Shown piece by piece: positions 8,847 through 18,040 of a stretch of DNA of 64,000 nt. The translations under genes were made by a program, and so were the position numbers. The DNA lies in the NCBI GenBank assembly GCA_027078745.1, contig JALWWO010000019.1, positions 219,972-283,971 on the forward strand, given 5' to 3'. Every line of letters begins with the position of its first letter. Positions within the stretch are counted from its first letter, which is position 1. The notes under the pieces are model-generated. The model ran no database searches and had not been told where the DNA came from. It worked only from the letters and a program-made list of their open reading frames with translations. Origin of the DNA: Chromatiaceae bacterium. GTDB taxonomy: Bacteria > Pseudomonadota > Gammaproteobacteria > Chromatiales > Chromatiaceae.

Positions 8847-8926
8847 GAAATGGATTCCTGCCCCCGGCTCCTGCAGGGGCAAACCTTTCGCAGGTATGTC
8901 CCTGCTTTCGCAGGCAGGACAAGAAA
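8847..8926. repeat. Degenerate palindromic intergenic repeat before murJ
   Basis: The stretch begins AATGGATTCCTGC and contains CCTGCTTTCGCAGG (8901-8914), a 5-bp hairpin with a TTTC loop, plus a half copy TTTCGCAGG at 8886-8894. It resembles the short repeats of the type GGATTCCYGC-loop-GCRGGAAT that are dispersed in many proteobacteria. Only one copy is visible in this window, so the assignment rests on form. Confidence 0.45.
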
Positions 8927-8938
8927 AGTCCGGTTTCC

Positions 8939-10459
8939 ATGCCGCCGCGCTCCGATGCCCTGAAGATCGGGGGCAATGCGCTGCTCTCCCGCCTGCTGGG
9001 CTTCGCGCGGGATCTGGTCATCGCCCGACTATTTGGGGTCAGCGAAGGCACGGATGCCTTTTTCATCGCCCTGCGCATTCCCAATCTCCTGCGCCGCCTC
9101 TTCGTGGAAGGGGTGTTCGCGGCGGCCTGTGTGCCCGTGCTGGAACGACAGCGCCGCACAGTCCCCCCCGCAGCCCTGCGCCGCGCCGTGGATTGCTTAT
9201 TCGGGACCTTTGGTCTCTACCTCTTCGGGCTGAGCCTAGCGGGCAGCTGGGCAGCGCCCCTGTTCGTCCTGTTCTTCGCGCCGGGCTTCGGTCTCGAAAG
9301 TCCCCAAGGTGTGCTAGCTGCGGAGATGCTGCGGATCACAATTCCCTATCTGTTCTTCATCGCCCTGACCGCGCTAGCGGGTTCTCTCCTTCATCTGCAC
9401 GAGCGCTTTGGCATTCCCGCCTTCACACCGGTGCTCCTGAACCTCAGCATTGTGGGCTGCGCCTTTTTCCTTGCACCCCAACTGGACCCTCCCATTCTAG
9501 CCCTGGCTTGGGGGATCTTTCTGGGCGGACTGGTCCAGTTCCTCATTCAGTTGCCGGCATTGAAAAGTATCGAACTGCTGCCCAAACCCAGATTCTGCCC
9601 CCGACATCCCGCTGTGCGGGACATCTTGCGGGGATTGGGGCCGACCTTGCTCAGCCTGTCTGCAACCCAGGTCAACCTGCTGTTGGATAGTCTCTTAGCC
9701 TCCTTTCTCCTGAGCGGCAGCCTCTCTTGGCTCTATTATTCGGAACGGCTCCTAGAATTCCCCTTGGGCATCTTAGGATCTGCCCTGGGCATCTTGATTT
9801 TGCCCCGATTGTCCCGCATTCCCCATTCTGCGCCCGCCTTCTCCCAGCCCATCGACTGGGGGTTGCGCTGGGCGCTGGTGCTCGGGCTTCCCGCCGCGCT
9901 GGGTCTGTTCGTGCTCGCGGAACCCATCGTGAGCACCCTCTTCCATTCTCCCGCCTTCGGTGCGGCAGATATAGAGAAGACGGCTCAGAGCCTGCGGGCC
10001 TATGCCTTGGGCCTGGTGCCAGTCCTGTTCGTGAAAATCTTGGTTCCCGCCTTCCTCAGCCAATCGGAACTGCACCCGCCCGCCCGCGCTGCGCGCTTGG
10101 CCCTGGTCGTCAAGCTATCCCTAAGCCTCGCTTGCCTACCGCTGGGCCATGTAGGGCTTGCCCTGGCCACCAGCTTCGCCGCCATGAGCAATGCCACCTG
10201 GCTGTTGCTGAAGCTGAAGCAGTCCGGTTTCTATCAGCCGCGCCCGGGCTGGGTGCTCCTGGCCAGCCGCGTGCTGGGCGCGAGTGCGATTCTGGGTTTG
10301 GTACTGTATTGGATAGGTCCAGGGGAAAATCCGTCCGATCGATTCGGGGCGCTCATCGCCTGGATTCTGTTCGGCGTCCTGCTCTACGGGATCAGCTTCC
10401 TGCTGCTCGGCGGGCGACCTGGAGATCTGCGGGGACCTGAGCGAGAAGAAGACCAGTGA
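8939..10459 (+). CDS. murJ: Lipid II flippase MurJ
   Basis: This 506-aa polytopic membrane protein of the MOP exporter superfamily has about 14 predicted membrane segments, as expected for MurJ. The N-terminal NALLSRLLGFARDLVIARLFG and IPNLLRRLFVEGVF are characteristic. It moves lipid-linked peptidoglycan precursor across the inner membrane. No clear Shine-Dalgarno sequence precedes the ATG, but the N-terminus aligns with the family. Its stop overlaps the GTG of ribF by 4 nt, a common gammaproteobacterial gene order. Confidence 0.95.
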   Translation: MPPRSDALKIGGNALLSRLLGFARDLVIARLFGVSEGTDAFFIALRIPNLLRRLFVEGVFAAACVPVLERQRRTVPPAALRRAVDCLFGTFGLYLFGLSLAGSWAAPLFVLFFAPGFGLESPQGVLAAEMLRITIPYLFFIALTALAGSLLHLHERFGIPAFTPVLLNLSIVGCAFFLAPQLDPPILALAWGIFLGGLVQFLIQLPALKSIELLPKPRFCPRHPAVRDILRGLGPTLLSLSATQVNLLLDSLLASFLLSGSLSWLYYSERLLEFPLGILGSALGILILPRLSRIPHSAPAFSQPIDWGLRWALVLGLPAALGLFVLAEPIVSTLFHSPAFGAADIEKTAQSLRAYALGLVPVLFVKILVPAFLSQSELHPPARAARLALVVKLSLSLACLPLGHVGLALATSFAAMSNATWLLLKLKQSGFYQPRPGWVLLASRVLGASAILGLVLYWIGPGENPSDRFGALIAWILFGVLLYGISFLLLGGRPGDLRGPEREEDQ

Positions 10460-11412
10460 AACTCATCCGAGGATTGCATAATCTGCGCCCAATGCAAGGG
10501 GGATGCGTGGCCACCATCGGCAATTTCGATGGGGTGCATTTAGGACATCGGGCGGTTTTTCAAAAACTGCTGGCAGAAGGTAAGAAGCGCCAGCAGCCGG
10601 CTACTGTCATCACCTTTGAACCCCAAGCCTTAGAGTACTTCGCGCCCCAATCGGCACCGGCTCGTTTGACCCGACTGCGGGAAAAGCTGGCAGCCATTCA
10701 GGACTGCGGCATTCAACAGGTGGTGTTGCTGGAGTTCGGGCCGAAGCTGGCGGCGATGGAAGCCCAAACCTTCGTGCGCGATCTCCTGGTGGAAGGGCTG
10801 CGGGTCCGCTATCTGCTCGTGGGGGATGATTTCCGCTTCGGGCGCCATCGGGCGGGGGATTTTCGGCTGCTCCAGGAGATGGGCCGACAGGCGGGTTTCC
10901 AGGTAGAGAACCTCCACACTATCACCTTGGGTGAAGAACGCATCAGCAGCACCCGCATTCGGGAAGCCCTGGCCCGGGGCGATCTGGAACTCGCGCGCCA
11001 CCTCCTGGGCCGTCCCTATCGCATCTGCGGGCGGGTGGTGCACGGGGACAAGCGGGGGCGCACCATCGGCTTTCCCACGGCGAACATCAATCTGCACCGC
11101 CGCATCAGTCCTTTGCGAGGGGTCTATGCAGTTCGGGTGGCGGGGGTCTCCTCAAAACTGCAAGCTGGCGTCGCCAACATCGGCACGCGACCGACCGTTG
11201 CGGGAGAACCCCAGCATCTTCTAGAAGTTCATCTGTTCGACTTTTCCGCGGAGATTTATGGCCGCCATGCGGAGGTGGAATTCTGCCTCAAGATTCGGGA
11301 TGAACAGCGGTTCCCCTCCTTCGAAGCCCTGCGCCTTCAGATCCAACGGGATGTGCAGGCAGCTAGAAACTATCTGTTGGGCTCGGTTTCCGATTCGGGA
11401 TCAAGCGCTTGA
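10456..11412 (+). CDS. ribF: Bifunctional riboflavin kinase/FAD synthetase RibF
   Basis: This 318-aa cytoplasmic enzyme converts riboflavin to FMN and then to FAD. The N-terminal nucleotidyltransferase half shows TIGNFDGVHLGHRAVF and ISSTRIREAL. The C-terminal flavokinase half shows GRTIGFPTANI and GVYAVRV. The GTG start overlaps the murJ stop (GTGA). The last 50 bp overlap the 3' end of the convergent penicillin-acylase-family gene. FAD and FMN supply is relevant to AprA and to the FMN-binding protein at 43 kb. Confidence 0.96.
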   Translation: MKLIRGLHNLRPMQGGCVATIGNFDGVHLGHRAVFQKLLAEGKKRQQPATVITFEPQALEYFAPQSAPARLTRLREKLAAIQDCGIQQVVLLEFGPKLAAMEAQTFVRDLLVEGLRVRYLLVGDDFRFGRHRAGDFRLLQEMGRQAGFQVENLHTITLGEERISSTRIREALARGDLELARHLLGRPYRICGRVVHGDKRGRTIGFPTANINLHRRISPLRGVYAVRVAGVSSKLQAGVANIGTRPTVAGEPQHLLEVHLFDFSAEIYGRHAEVEFCLKIRDEQRFPSFEALRLQIQRDVQAARNYLLGSVSDSGSSA

Positions 11413-13807
11413 TCCCGATGGCCTCCGAGGGTTCGGGGCCCTGCCATTGCAAGGGATGATCCCTGCCCTGCAACCAATCGGAAAGCTGGTCTGCCCGATA
11501 GGGGGAAAAGCGATGGCCCGATTGACCTAAAGGCAAACTGATGCGGCTCTGTTCCCAATGGGTGGGGGAGAACCGCACCCGCAGGGTGGGGATGAAGCGC
11601 ACCTGCTGGGGATTGTTGAGCAAGGTTTTGAAGGCCTTGATGCTGTGGGTATCGCCTGCTGCGGGCAAGGGGCCTAGGCTGAAGAAATCCCCGATCAATG
11701 GAATGCGATCAAAGGCATGGGGAAAGCGCAGGGAGAGCAGGGCATCTAATCGCGGTGCTTCCCCGGCTGGAATCTGAGCATCGAGCTGTTCCTTCGCCAT
11801 TTTCAAAGCACGCGCCCAGACCCGCACGGGCCCCTTCTCGCTTTCGAAGCGCTGATCATTCCAAAAGCTGGATTTCCCCGAGTAGAGCACTTCCTCCAAT
11901 GCGTTGTACTGATTATTGGCGATGGAGAGCAGCAGATCCACATCTTCCCTCAAGGCATAGCCGTAGAGAGTGCGAAACAGGGCGGGGCGCAGGAATAAAA
12001 AGAACGCAGCCCCGCGGGAATCCTTCCGAAAGCGCCCATCCCAGGGCACCAGATATTCATCTGCGATGCGCCAGGCTTCCTGATCCTGCGCCCGCAATTC
12101 CGGCAACACCCGCTGCAAGGCTTTTTGAAATACGCGGGCTTCCTCGCTCAGGTCATCCATCTGCATGGCGGCGAGCGCTTCCACGCTGAGCGGCTGATGT
12201 TCCTGGAGCAAGGCTTCGATGCGGCGTGCCCGATAGGGGGCCACCCAGCTGTGGCTGACCGGAATGGGATAGTTCCGAGGGATGGGCCGTTGATTGGCGG
12301 TGACCAGCGCATAGCCCGGGGGATTAGTCAGCCCGGGATTCTTGCGGAAGTTTTCATAGCCTTGCCAATCGAACTCCGCTTTCCAGCCCGGGAGAGGATA
12401 TTTCCCAGAACCCTGTCCGCGGCGGGGCAGCAAGCCGCTCATCTGCCAGGCGATATCCCCATTTCGATGGGCTACCAAGAGATTCATGGGCGCGTGGCGC
12501 AGATCTTCCATGGCAGCGCAAGCTTCCTGAACCGTTTGGGCGCGGTTGAGGCGGTAAAAGGCGATGAGGCTGCGATCCGGTTCCTCCAGCACTGTCCGCA
12601 GGGCCAGGCGGTGTTCGGTATTCACCTGGGGCAGATCCAGCGGCGTGCCCGTGTTGGGCCCCAAGATCCCATCGATCAGCACTCCCCGGCTCGTGCTGTA
12701 CACTGCCAGGCGTTCGGGTTGGGTGCGCCCGCGCACCACAATGCTTTCCAAACGCACCTGAATAGGCTCTGTATCCCCCTCCGACCGCACGACGGAACGG
12801 CCATCTTCCCCCAGGCGTTCCACGAAGAGATCCTGCACATCCGCCATAGCGGCGGTGAATCCCCAGGCCAGATCTTCGTTATGGCCGATAGCCACAAAAG
12901 GCACCCCGGGAATGGCTACGCCCGTAGCGTGTAGCTCCGGCGATTGCAGTTCCAGTTCATACCAGATGACGGGCAGGGAAGCGGCCAGATGGGGATCATT
13001 GGCGAGCAGGGCTTGACCGTCCTGGGTGCGCTTGCCGTTGATGGCCCAAGCATTGCTCGCGGGGCCGGGCGCCGGCAACCCCAACTGCGCCAGCAGCGAG
13101 AACAGGGACGCAATGCGGGGAATCTCTCCGGCATATTGGGGGATATCCGCTGCATCCGGTGCTTTGGGAATACCTTCCTCCACGGGGAACAGTTCCAGGG
13201 CGCGCTGGGTGCCCAGCCGACGGGCGAGGCGCAGAAAGACCAGTTCTTCCCGCAGGTTGAAGGAGAGCATCCAAGCCATGTATTCCCCGATGGCCAAGCT
13301 ATCTTCGGGTGCCCAAGGCTGGGGTCGCGTGCCTGTGAGCAGATATTCCAAGGGCAGATAGCCTGGGGTCTGGGCGATATAGGCATTGACCCCCGCCGCA
13401 TAGGCTCGAAGACCGGCTTGTTCCTCCGGTGTCAGGGCGTCGAAGCTCTTTTCCGCCGCCCGCCGGAGTCCGATGGTTCGGAAAAACCGATCTGCCGGCA
13501 GCACGCGGGCGCCGAACAGCTCGGCGAGCCGTCCCGAAGCCAGGCGGCGCAATAGATCCATTTGCCACAACCGTTCCGAAGCGACGATATAGCCTTGCGC
13601 GAAGAGCAGATCGTGCAGACTCTCCGCCTCGATGCTGGGCACCGCGTGGGGACCATAGCGAACGGTAACGCCCTGTTCGAGCCCCGGCAGCACCACTTCC
13701 CCCCCGTAGCGGGGTTCCGCGCGCTTGGCGCTCCAGTAGAGATAAGCCCCCCCTGCCAGAACGAGGAGTAAGAGAAGGAAAATCAAGAGCAACAGACGGC
13801 GAAGCAT
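11363..13807 (-). CDS. Penicillin acylase family (Ntn-hydrolase) protein, exported
   Basis: This 814-aa protein begins with one hydrophobic segment (residues 3-25), a signal anchor or signal peptide. The Ntn-hydrolase processing site is GPASNAWAINGKR near residue 250; the Ser after Ala would become the N-terminal nucleophile of the beta chain after autocleavage. The length and the alpha-spacer-beta layout fit periplasmic penicillin G acylase and acyl-homoserine-lactone acylases. The substrate is an amide but cannot be told from sequence. It is the last gene of the glycan operon, 6 nt after the SGNH-like gene, and its 3' end overlaps ribF by 50 bp. Confidence 0.9.
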   Translation of the reverse strand: MLRRLLLLIFLLLLLVLAGGAYLYWSAKRAEPRYGGEVVLPGLEQGVTVRYGPHAVPSIEAESLHDLLFAQGYIVASERLWQMDLLRRLASGRLAELFGARVLPADRFFRTIGLRRAAEKSFDALTPEEQAGLRAYAAGVNAYIAQTPGYLPLEYLLTGTRPQPWAPEDSLAIGEYMAWMLSFNLREELVFLRLARRLGTQRALELFPVEEGIPKAPDAADIPQYAGEIPRIASLFSLLAQLGLPAPGPASNAWAINGKRTQDGQALLANDPHLAASLPVIWYELELQSPELHATGVAIPGVPFVAIGHNEDLAWGFTAAMADVQDLFVERLGEDGRSVVRSEGDTEPIQVRLESIVVRGRTQPERLAVYSTSRGVLIDGILGPNTGTPLDLPQVNTEHRLALRTVLEEPDRSLIAFYRLNRAQTVQEACAAMEDLRHAPMNLLVAHRNGDIAWQMSGLLPRRGQGSGKYPLPGWKAEFDWQGYENFRKNPGLTNPPGYALVTANQRPIPRNYPIPVSHSWVAPYRARRIEALLQEHQPLSVEALAAMQMDDLSEEARVFQKALQRVLPELRAQDQEAWRIADEYLVPWDGRFRKDSRGAAFFLFLRPALFRTLYGYALREDVDLLLSIANNQYNALEEVLYSGKSSFWNDQRFESEKGPVRVWARALKMAKEQLDAQIPAGEAPRLDALLSLRFPHAFDRIPLIGDFFSLGPLPAAGDTHSIKAFKTLLNNPQQVRFIPTLRVRFSPTHWEQSRISLPLGQSGHRFSPYRADQLSDWLQGRDHPLQWQGPEPSEAIGIKRLIPNRKPSPTDSF

Positions 13808-13813
13808 GAGGTA

Positions 13814-14857
13814 CTAGTGCAACACACGGTATTCCAGCGCGGTTCTTTCGGGCTGTTCGGCACCAGCATACAGGAGATCCACCAGACGGGCAGCCACGGC
13901 GGTGATGTGGTGCTGTCCGTCGATATAGTTGGCATCCTCCCGCGTGATGGGAGAGGGAATCAGGAAGTCCAGCACATGAGTTCGGGGCAGTTCGCCCAGC
14001 ACGTGAGCGGTCTTCTCCTTGCAGGCTTGCCAGAGCGCCGCTTGCTCCGTGCCGGGCGCGGGCTGATGGTGGGCATGAAAGGGCACGAAATAGGCGATTT
14101 TCTCGGTTTCCTGCGGAAATTGGGCGAGCACTTGGCCTAAAGCGTCGATCTCCGGGAAGCGGGGCGGCGTTTGGGTCTGGGTCCATTCCAGCAACCAGGG
14201 CGCTTCCCCGTAGATGCGCTTGCGCACCGCTGCCAAACTCTTATCCCCCCGATAGGTCTGAGTGAAATCCCGATAGCCATCCGGCCGTTTGGGATAGCGG
14301 ATGCGCCAGCCGATGAGGGCCTTGAGCTGGGAACGGGCGTGTTGCAGGGTCTGTTGGTTCAAGGGAGGAAAATTGTTCCAAGGGTTTTCATCGTAGAGCC
14401 AATCGAAGAGATTGTAGCCCACCAGGGGGGGCAGCCGCTTCGGGGCACCGTCTGGGGCACACCAGAAAGGCCCCAAGCCGATGATGAGCGTGCCCCCATA
14501 TGCTTTTGTGCGGGCGAGCACCCGCAGCAAGCGCAATTGTTCATAGGGAGAAGCCCCCACCATGGCTAGGTTCGCAAAGCGACCGCCGAAACGCCGGTTG
14601 AGCTGCTGGGGCTTGAGCAACATGGCGGTGGAATCTCCCACCACAGCGCTATCGAAGCGACCGCTGCGGGCGAGCTTCACCGTATAGGGTCGGGCCTGAC
14701 TGGTCACCGGATAGCGATCCCAGTTCGGGGAGAAGGGCACGGAATCATAGGGATCGATGATCAGGACGAGGGCATAGAGAAAAGCCCCCCCGCCCAGCGC
14801 TGTGCCCAGCAACCAGCGCCCGAAACTGCGCCAAGCCTGTTCCGAATCCGTCTGCAT
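13814..14857 (-). CDS. Membrane-anchored SGNH-hydrolase-like protein, copy A
   Basis: This 347-aa protein has an N-terminal membrane segment (about residues 13-35) followed by IIDPYDSVPFSPNWDRYPV. The block SAVVGDSTAMLL (near residue 70) looks like the SGNH/GDSL block I with its catalytic Ser. The C-terminal DGQHHIT could supply the Asp-x-x-His of block V. Together these suggest a periplasmic acyl-transfer or acyl-hydrolase domain of the AlgJ/AlgX/DltD type. It is clearly paralogous to the next upstream gene. The ATG at 14857 lies 5 nt after that gene's stop. The substrate is unknown, probably the glycan made by this operon. Confidence 0.65.
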   Translation of the reverse strand: MQTDSEQAWRSFGRWLLGTALGGGAFLYALVLIIDPYDSVPFSPNWDRYPVTSQARPYTVKLARSGRFDSAVVGDSTAMLLKPQQLNRRFGGRFANLAMVGASPYEQLRLLRVLARTKAYGGTLIIGLGPFWCAPDGAPKRLPPLVGYNLFDWLYDENPWNNFPPLNQQTLQHARSQLKALIGWRIRYPKRPDGYRDFTQTYRGDKSLAAVRKRIYGEAPWLLEWTQTQTPPRFPEIDALGQVLAQFPQETEKIAYFVPFHAHHQPAPGTEQAALWQACKEKTAHVLGELPRTHVLDFLIPSPITREDANYIDGQHHITAVAARLVDLLYAGAEQPERTALEYRVLH

Positions 14858-14862
14858 GATCG

Positions 14863-15912
14863 TCAAGATCGGCCGAGCACCCGCCAGACTTCCCCTGCAT
14901 CCTTCCCCGCCCAAGCCTGGGCCAGGTATTGAATCAGTTGCAGGGCAACCGAGCGCACATAGTGTTGATCGTCGATGAAATTCGCATCCGTTCGGGTGAG
15001 AGAAGAAATCCGGTGGAAGTCTACCACCAGGGCATGAGACAGCCCATCCGCTAACGCGCCCGCTCGGGCCTTGCACTGCTGCCAAGCCTGCCCTTGCTCC
15101 GTGTCCGCCGCCGGAATCTGGAGGTAATGGGCGGGGGCGAAGAACAGGATCTTCCGCGTCTGCTTGGGCGCTCGATGGAGCAGAGTTTCCAAGGCATTCA
15201 GATCGGGAAATCTTGGGGGCGCACCGTCCGGGCCGAGTTTCAGCAATCTCCTGTGCCCGCTGTAGAGTCGTTCATGGACCGCTTGGGGATCGTTGCGCTC
15301 ATAGAGGGCATCCGTGAAATCCCAATAGCCGTCCGGCTTATGCGGGTAGCGGATGCGCCAGCCGATGAGGGCCTGGAACTGGCGGCGGGCGACCTTGAAG
15401 GTCTGCACATTCAGGGGGGGCAGATCGTTCCAGGGATTTTCATCATAGAGCCAATCGGGAAAGGGATGATCCCGCATCAGCCCCTGAAAGCGGGGCGCGC
15501 CCTGGGCATGGCACCAGCTCGCATCCAGGCCGATGAGCAGGGTGCTGGGGGCGGCATGATGGCGCAGGAAGAGCGCCAGCAGCAACCGCTGTTCATAGGG
15601 TGAGGCGGCAGGCATGGCGAGCATGACGAAGCGACCACCCAGGGCGCGGTTCAATGCTCGCGGGGGCAGGAGCATGGCGGTGGAATTGCCGATGACCGCG
15701 CTATCGTATTGGGGCCGGCGGGCGAGGACCGCATTGTAATCCCGCGCATGGCGGGACACGGGGAAGCGCTGCCAGTTCGGGGAAAAGGGCAGGACATCAT
15801 AGGGATCGATGATCAGAATCGCCCCGTAGAGCATCGCCAGCCCCCCGACGAAGCTTCCCAACAAGCTGAGGGCGAAGCGGCGCCAGGTCGTTGCGGGCTT
15901 CGAGGATCTCAT
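14863..15912 (-). CDS. Membrane-anchored SGNH-hydrolase-like protein, copy B
   Basis: This 349-aa paralog of the downstream gene shares the layout: an N-terminal membrane helix (about 12-35), then IIDPYDVLPFSPNWQRFPV, SAVIGNSTAMLLPP, FPDWLYDENPWNDLPPLN and a terminal DDQHYV motif. Block I reads GNS where copy A has GDS, so the two copies may differ in activity. The start ATG overlaps the stop of the upstream glycosyltransferase gene by 4 nt. A role in modifying or handling the surface glycan is inferred from the operon. Confidence 0.65.
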   Translation of the reverse strand: MRSSKPATTWRRFALSLLGSFVGGLAMLYGAILIIDPYDVLPFSPNWQRFPVSRHARDYNAVLARRPQYDSAVIGNSTAMLLPPRALNRALGGRFVMLAMPAASPYEQRLLLALFLRHHAAPSTLLIGLDASWCHAQGAPRFQGLMRDHPFPDWLYDENPWNDLPPLNVQTFKVARRQFQALIGWRIRYPHKPDGYWDFTDALYERNDPQAVHERLYSGHRRLLKLGPDGAPPRFPDLNALETLLHRAPKQTRKILFFAPAHYLQIPAADTEQGQAWQQCKARAGALADGLSHALVVDFHRISSLTRTDANFIDDQHYVRSVALQLIQYLAQAWAGKDAGEVWRVLGRS

Positions 15913-16877
15913 GCTTGCTGGCTGATCTTGTGCAACAGGGCTTCCGGGGATAATAGGGGTTGCGCGGCGGCGAGCCGTCGGCGTTCCGCCCGAATCCGAG
16001 GATACATCTTCATGCCTTGGATCAGGGCGAGGAGCAAGGTTGCATCCCCTCGGAGCAATCGGGTCAGAGCGCGCAACAGATTCCAAGGGAGATAGGACAT
16101 GAAAATGCGCCGAGGTTCCCCGTAGAGCAGCAGAAAGACGAATCGATTTCGCAGGCGGATTCGGTGCACCAAGCGCGGCGCAAACAACCGTCCGATGGTG
16201 CCCTGGGACCGATGGATGACGCGGCTTTCCGGCACACAGCGAATCTTCCAACCCCGCATCCAAGCCCGGGCGCAGAGATCCAGGTCTTCGCTGTAGAAGG
16301 GTCGATAGAGGGGGAGAAATCCGCCCAGCGCCAGAAACCTTTCCTTGGCAAAGAGCATGGAGCCGCCCGAAGCATAGAGCCCGTAGAGCGGTTGACCGGC
16401 TGCCTGCCGCGCTTGGATTGTTTCCCGCGTCCAGGGCTGGGGGCGCAGCTTGCCCCGAATCAGCCGGTAGCGCGGCCAGGATACGAACTGAGGTCGCCCC
16501 CGTTCATCTTCCACCAGGGGACTGACTGCGAACAATGCTTCGTCCTCGCGGAGCGCCTGCACCAAGGGTGCGATGCAGTTCGGCGAAAGGGACACATCTG
16601 AGTTCAGCAGGAAAATATATGCATGGGCGGCGGCCTGCAAACCGCTGTGCACCGCTTCCGCAAAGCCTCGGTTCTGGGCGTGGCGAAGGATGCGGATCGG
16701 GCCTGCGATCGGTTCCACAACAGCCAAGCTCCCATCGGTGGATGCATCGTCCACCAGGATCAATTCCCAATCCCCCGGATACTGTTCCCCCGCTTGCACC
16801 AGGCTTTCCAGAGAAGTTTTCAGGAGGGCAGCGCCGTTGTAATTGGGCACGATCAGACTGAGGGCGGGCCAGTGCAT
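15909..16877 (-). CDS. Glycosyltransferase family 2
   Basis: This 322-aa GT-A fold enzyme begins LSLIVPNYNGAALLKTSLES. It has the nucleotide-sugar DD motif (ELILVDDASTDGSL) and the second acidic site in FLLNSDVSL, and the later motif SEDLDLCARAWMRG is typical of rhamnosyl- and related transferases. The ATG at 16877 is preceded by AAAGGAA. Its start lies inside the 3' end of the ligase gene (25-bp overlap). It probably adds a sugar to a lipid-linked intermediate at the cytoplasmic face. Confidence 0.88.
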   Translation of the reverse strand: MHWPALSLIVPNYNGAALLKTSLESLVQAGEQYPGDWELILVDDASTDGSLAVVEPIAGPIRILRHAQNRGFAEAVHSGLQAAAHAYIFLLNSDVSLSPNCIAPLVQALREDEALFAVSPLVEDERGRPQFVSWPRYRLIRGKLRPQPWTRETIQARQAAGQPLYGLYASGGSMLFAKERFLALGGFLPLYRPFYSEDLDLCARAWMRGWKIRCVPESRVIHRSQGTIGRLFAPRLVHRIRLRNRFVFLLLYGEPRRIFMSYLPWNLLRALTRLLRGDATLLLALIQGMKMYPRIRAERRRLAAAQPLLSPEALLHKISQQA

Positions 16878-18040
16878 GGAACTTCCTTTGCGATTTCCCA
16901 CAATCGGGCGTGCAAGCCCAGGATCAGGGCGAGAGGATATAGGGTATAGCTGGAATAGGCGGAAAAGCTGAAGAAGCTGAAGAGCCACCAAATGATCAGG
17001 GTCGCCAGATTGATTAAAGCAACCCAGCGCCAAGGCTCGGGCAATCGGTGCAAGAGTCGAATGCTCTGCCAGCCTAGAGCGATCAGCGCAGCCATGACCA
17101 GCACAAGCCCGAGGGCACCGCTTTCATAGAGCAGTTCCAAAACATGATTATGGGGGAAGGAGAAGATCCCAAAATCGGCTCGGCTGACGACCTGGGGGAA
17201 ATGGGCGGGGAAACTGCCCAACCCCCAGCCCGTGAGCCAGTGCATTCCATCGTTCGCAGCGAGGAGCCGCAAACTATCCCGCCAGATCAATGCCCGTTCA
17301 TCCGATTGCAGAAAGGCCAGGGCTTCCGGCGTGAGGATCGAGACCAGGAGCGCACAGAGCGCCAGCCAAGCCCAGGCGAGGGCAGGGCGGCGGAAGTACA
17401 GCAGGAAGAACAGAGCGATAGCACCGGCAGTGCTGCCGGCGAGCAGGGGGATCAGGGGTTTGTGCCCGTCGTTGTAGAGCAGATCCAGCGCCAGCGGGAG
17501 GAGCAGCACCAGCCCGAAGCGCCAGCGTCCCCTGGATCGGTACAGCAACCCCACCCAGGCAGGCAGCCAGAGCAGCGTGAAATAGGCGAGATAATGGGAA
17601 CTGCGAAATACGCCATAGGGCTGTTGGCTGAGATGGCGCAAGCTGAACTGCCAGAGCAGCATCCCGGCGAAGAGCACGGCCAGCCAGCGAATCGCCAGGT
17701 TCTCCGGCATCTGAGCGCTCAGGCAGTACAGGCCCCCGGCGAGGATCAGGAATTTGACGAGCCGCAAGCTGCGATGAACATCCGTGAGCGCCGGAGAAAA
17801 AAACCAGCTCATGCCCAGCAGGATCGTCACCAGCGCCGCAGCGAGCACCAGGGTTTTGGGAACCGGCACCAGCACGCAAGGACCGCGCATTCCCTGTAGG
17901 ATTAGGAACGCGCCAAGGAGCCAGACGGCCGCTGCCCGCCCGCCGCTGTGATTCAGGGCGAATTGAAAAAAGACTAGGGCGCTCAGACTGAGGGCTAAGC
18001 TCGGCCAGCCGAGAAAATCCTTCAAGGTTTTTTCCTGCAC
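16853..18040 (-). CDS. O-antigen ligase/polymerase family membrane protein
   Basis: This is a very hydrophobic protein of about 395 aa with 10 or more membrane segments. The large loop ends with FSFPHNHVLELLYESGALGL, the Wzy/WaaL-type motif with a conserved His and Glu before a Gly-rich turn. Such proteins polymerise repeat units or ligate them to lipid A core in the periplasm. The start is uncertain. I used GTG 18040, which overlaps the upstream gene by 19 bp; the frame runs further upstream but without family-like sequence. It sits between two family 2 transferases. Confidence 0.8.
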   Translation of the reverse strand: MQEKTLKDFLGWPSLALSLSALVFFQFALNHSGGRAAAVWLLGAFLILQGMRGPCVLVPVPKTLVLAAALVTILLGMSWFFSPALTDVHRSLRLVKFLILAGGLYCLSAQMPENLAIRWLAVLFAGMLLWQFSLRHLSQQPYGVFRSSHYLAYFTLLWLPAWVGLLYRSRGRWRFGLVLLLPLALDLLYNDGHKPLIPLLAGSTAGAIALFFLLYFRRPALAWAWLALCALLVSILTPEALAFLQSDERALIWRDSLRLLAANDGMHWLTGWGLGSFPAHFPQVVSRADFGIFSFPHNHVLELLYESGALGLVLVMAALIALGWQSIRLLHRLPEPWRWVALINLATLIIWWLFSFFSFSAYSSYTLYPLALILGLHARLWEIAKEVPCTGPPSV

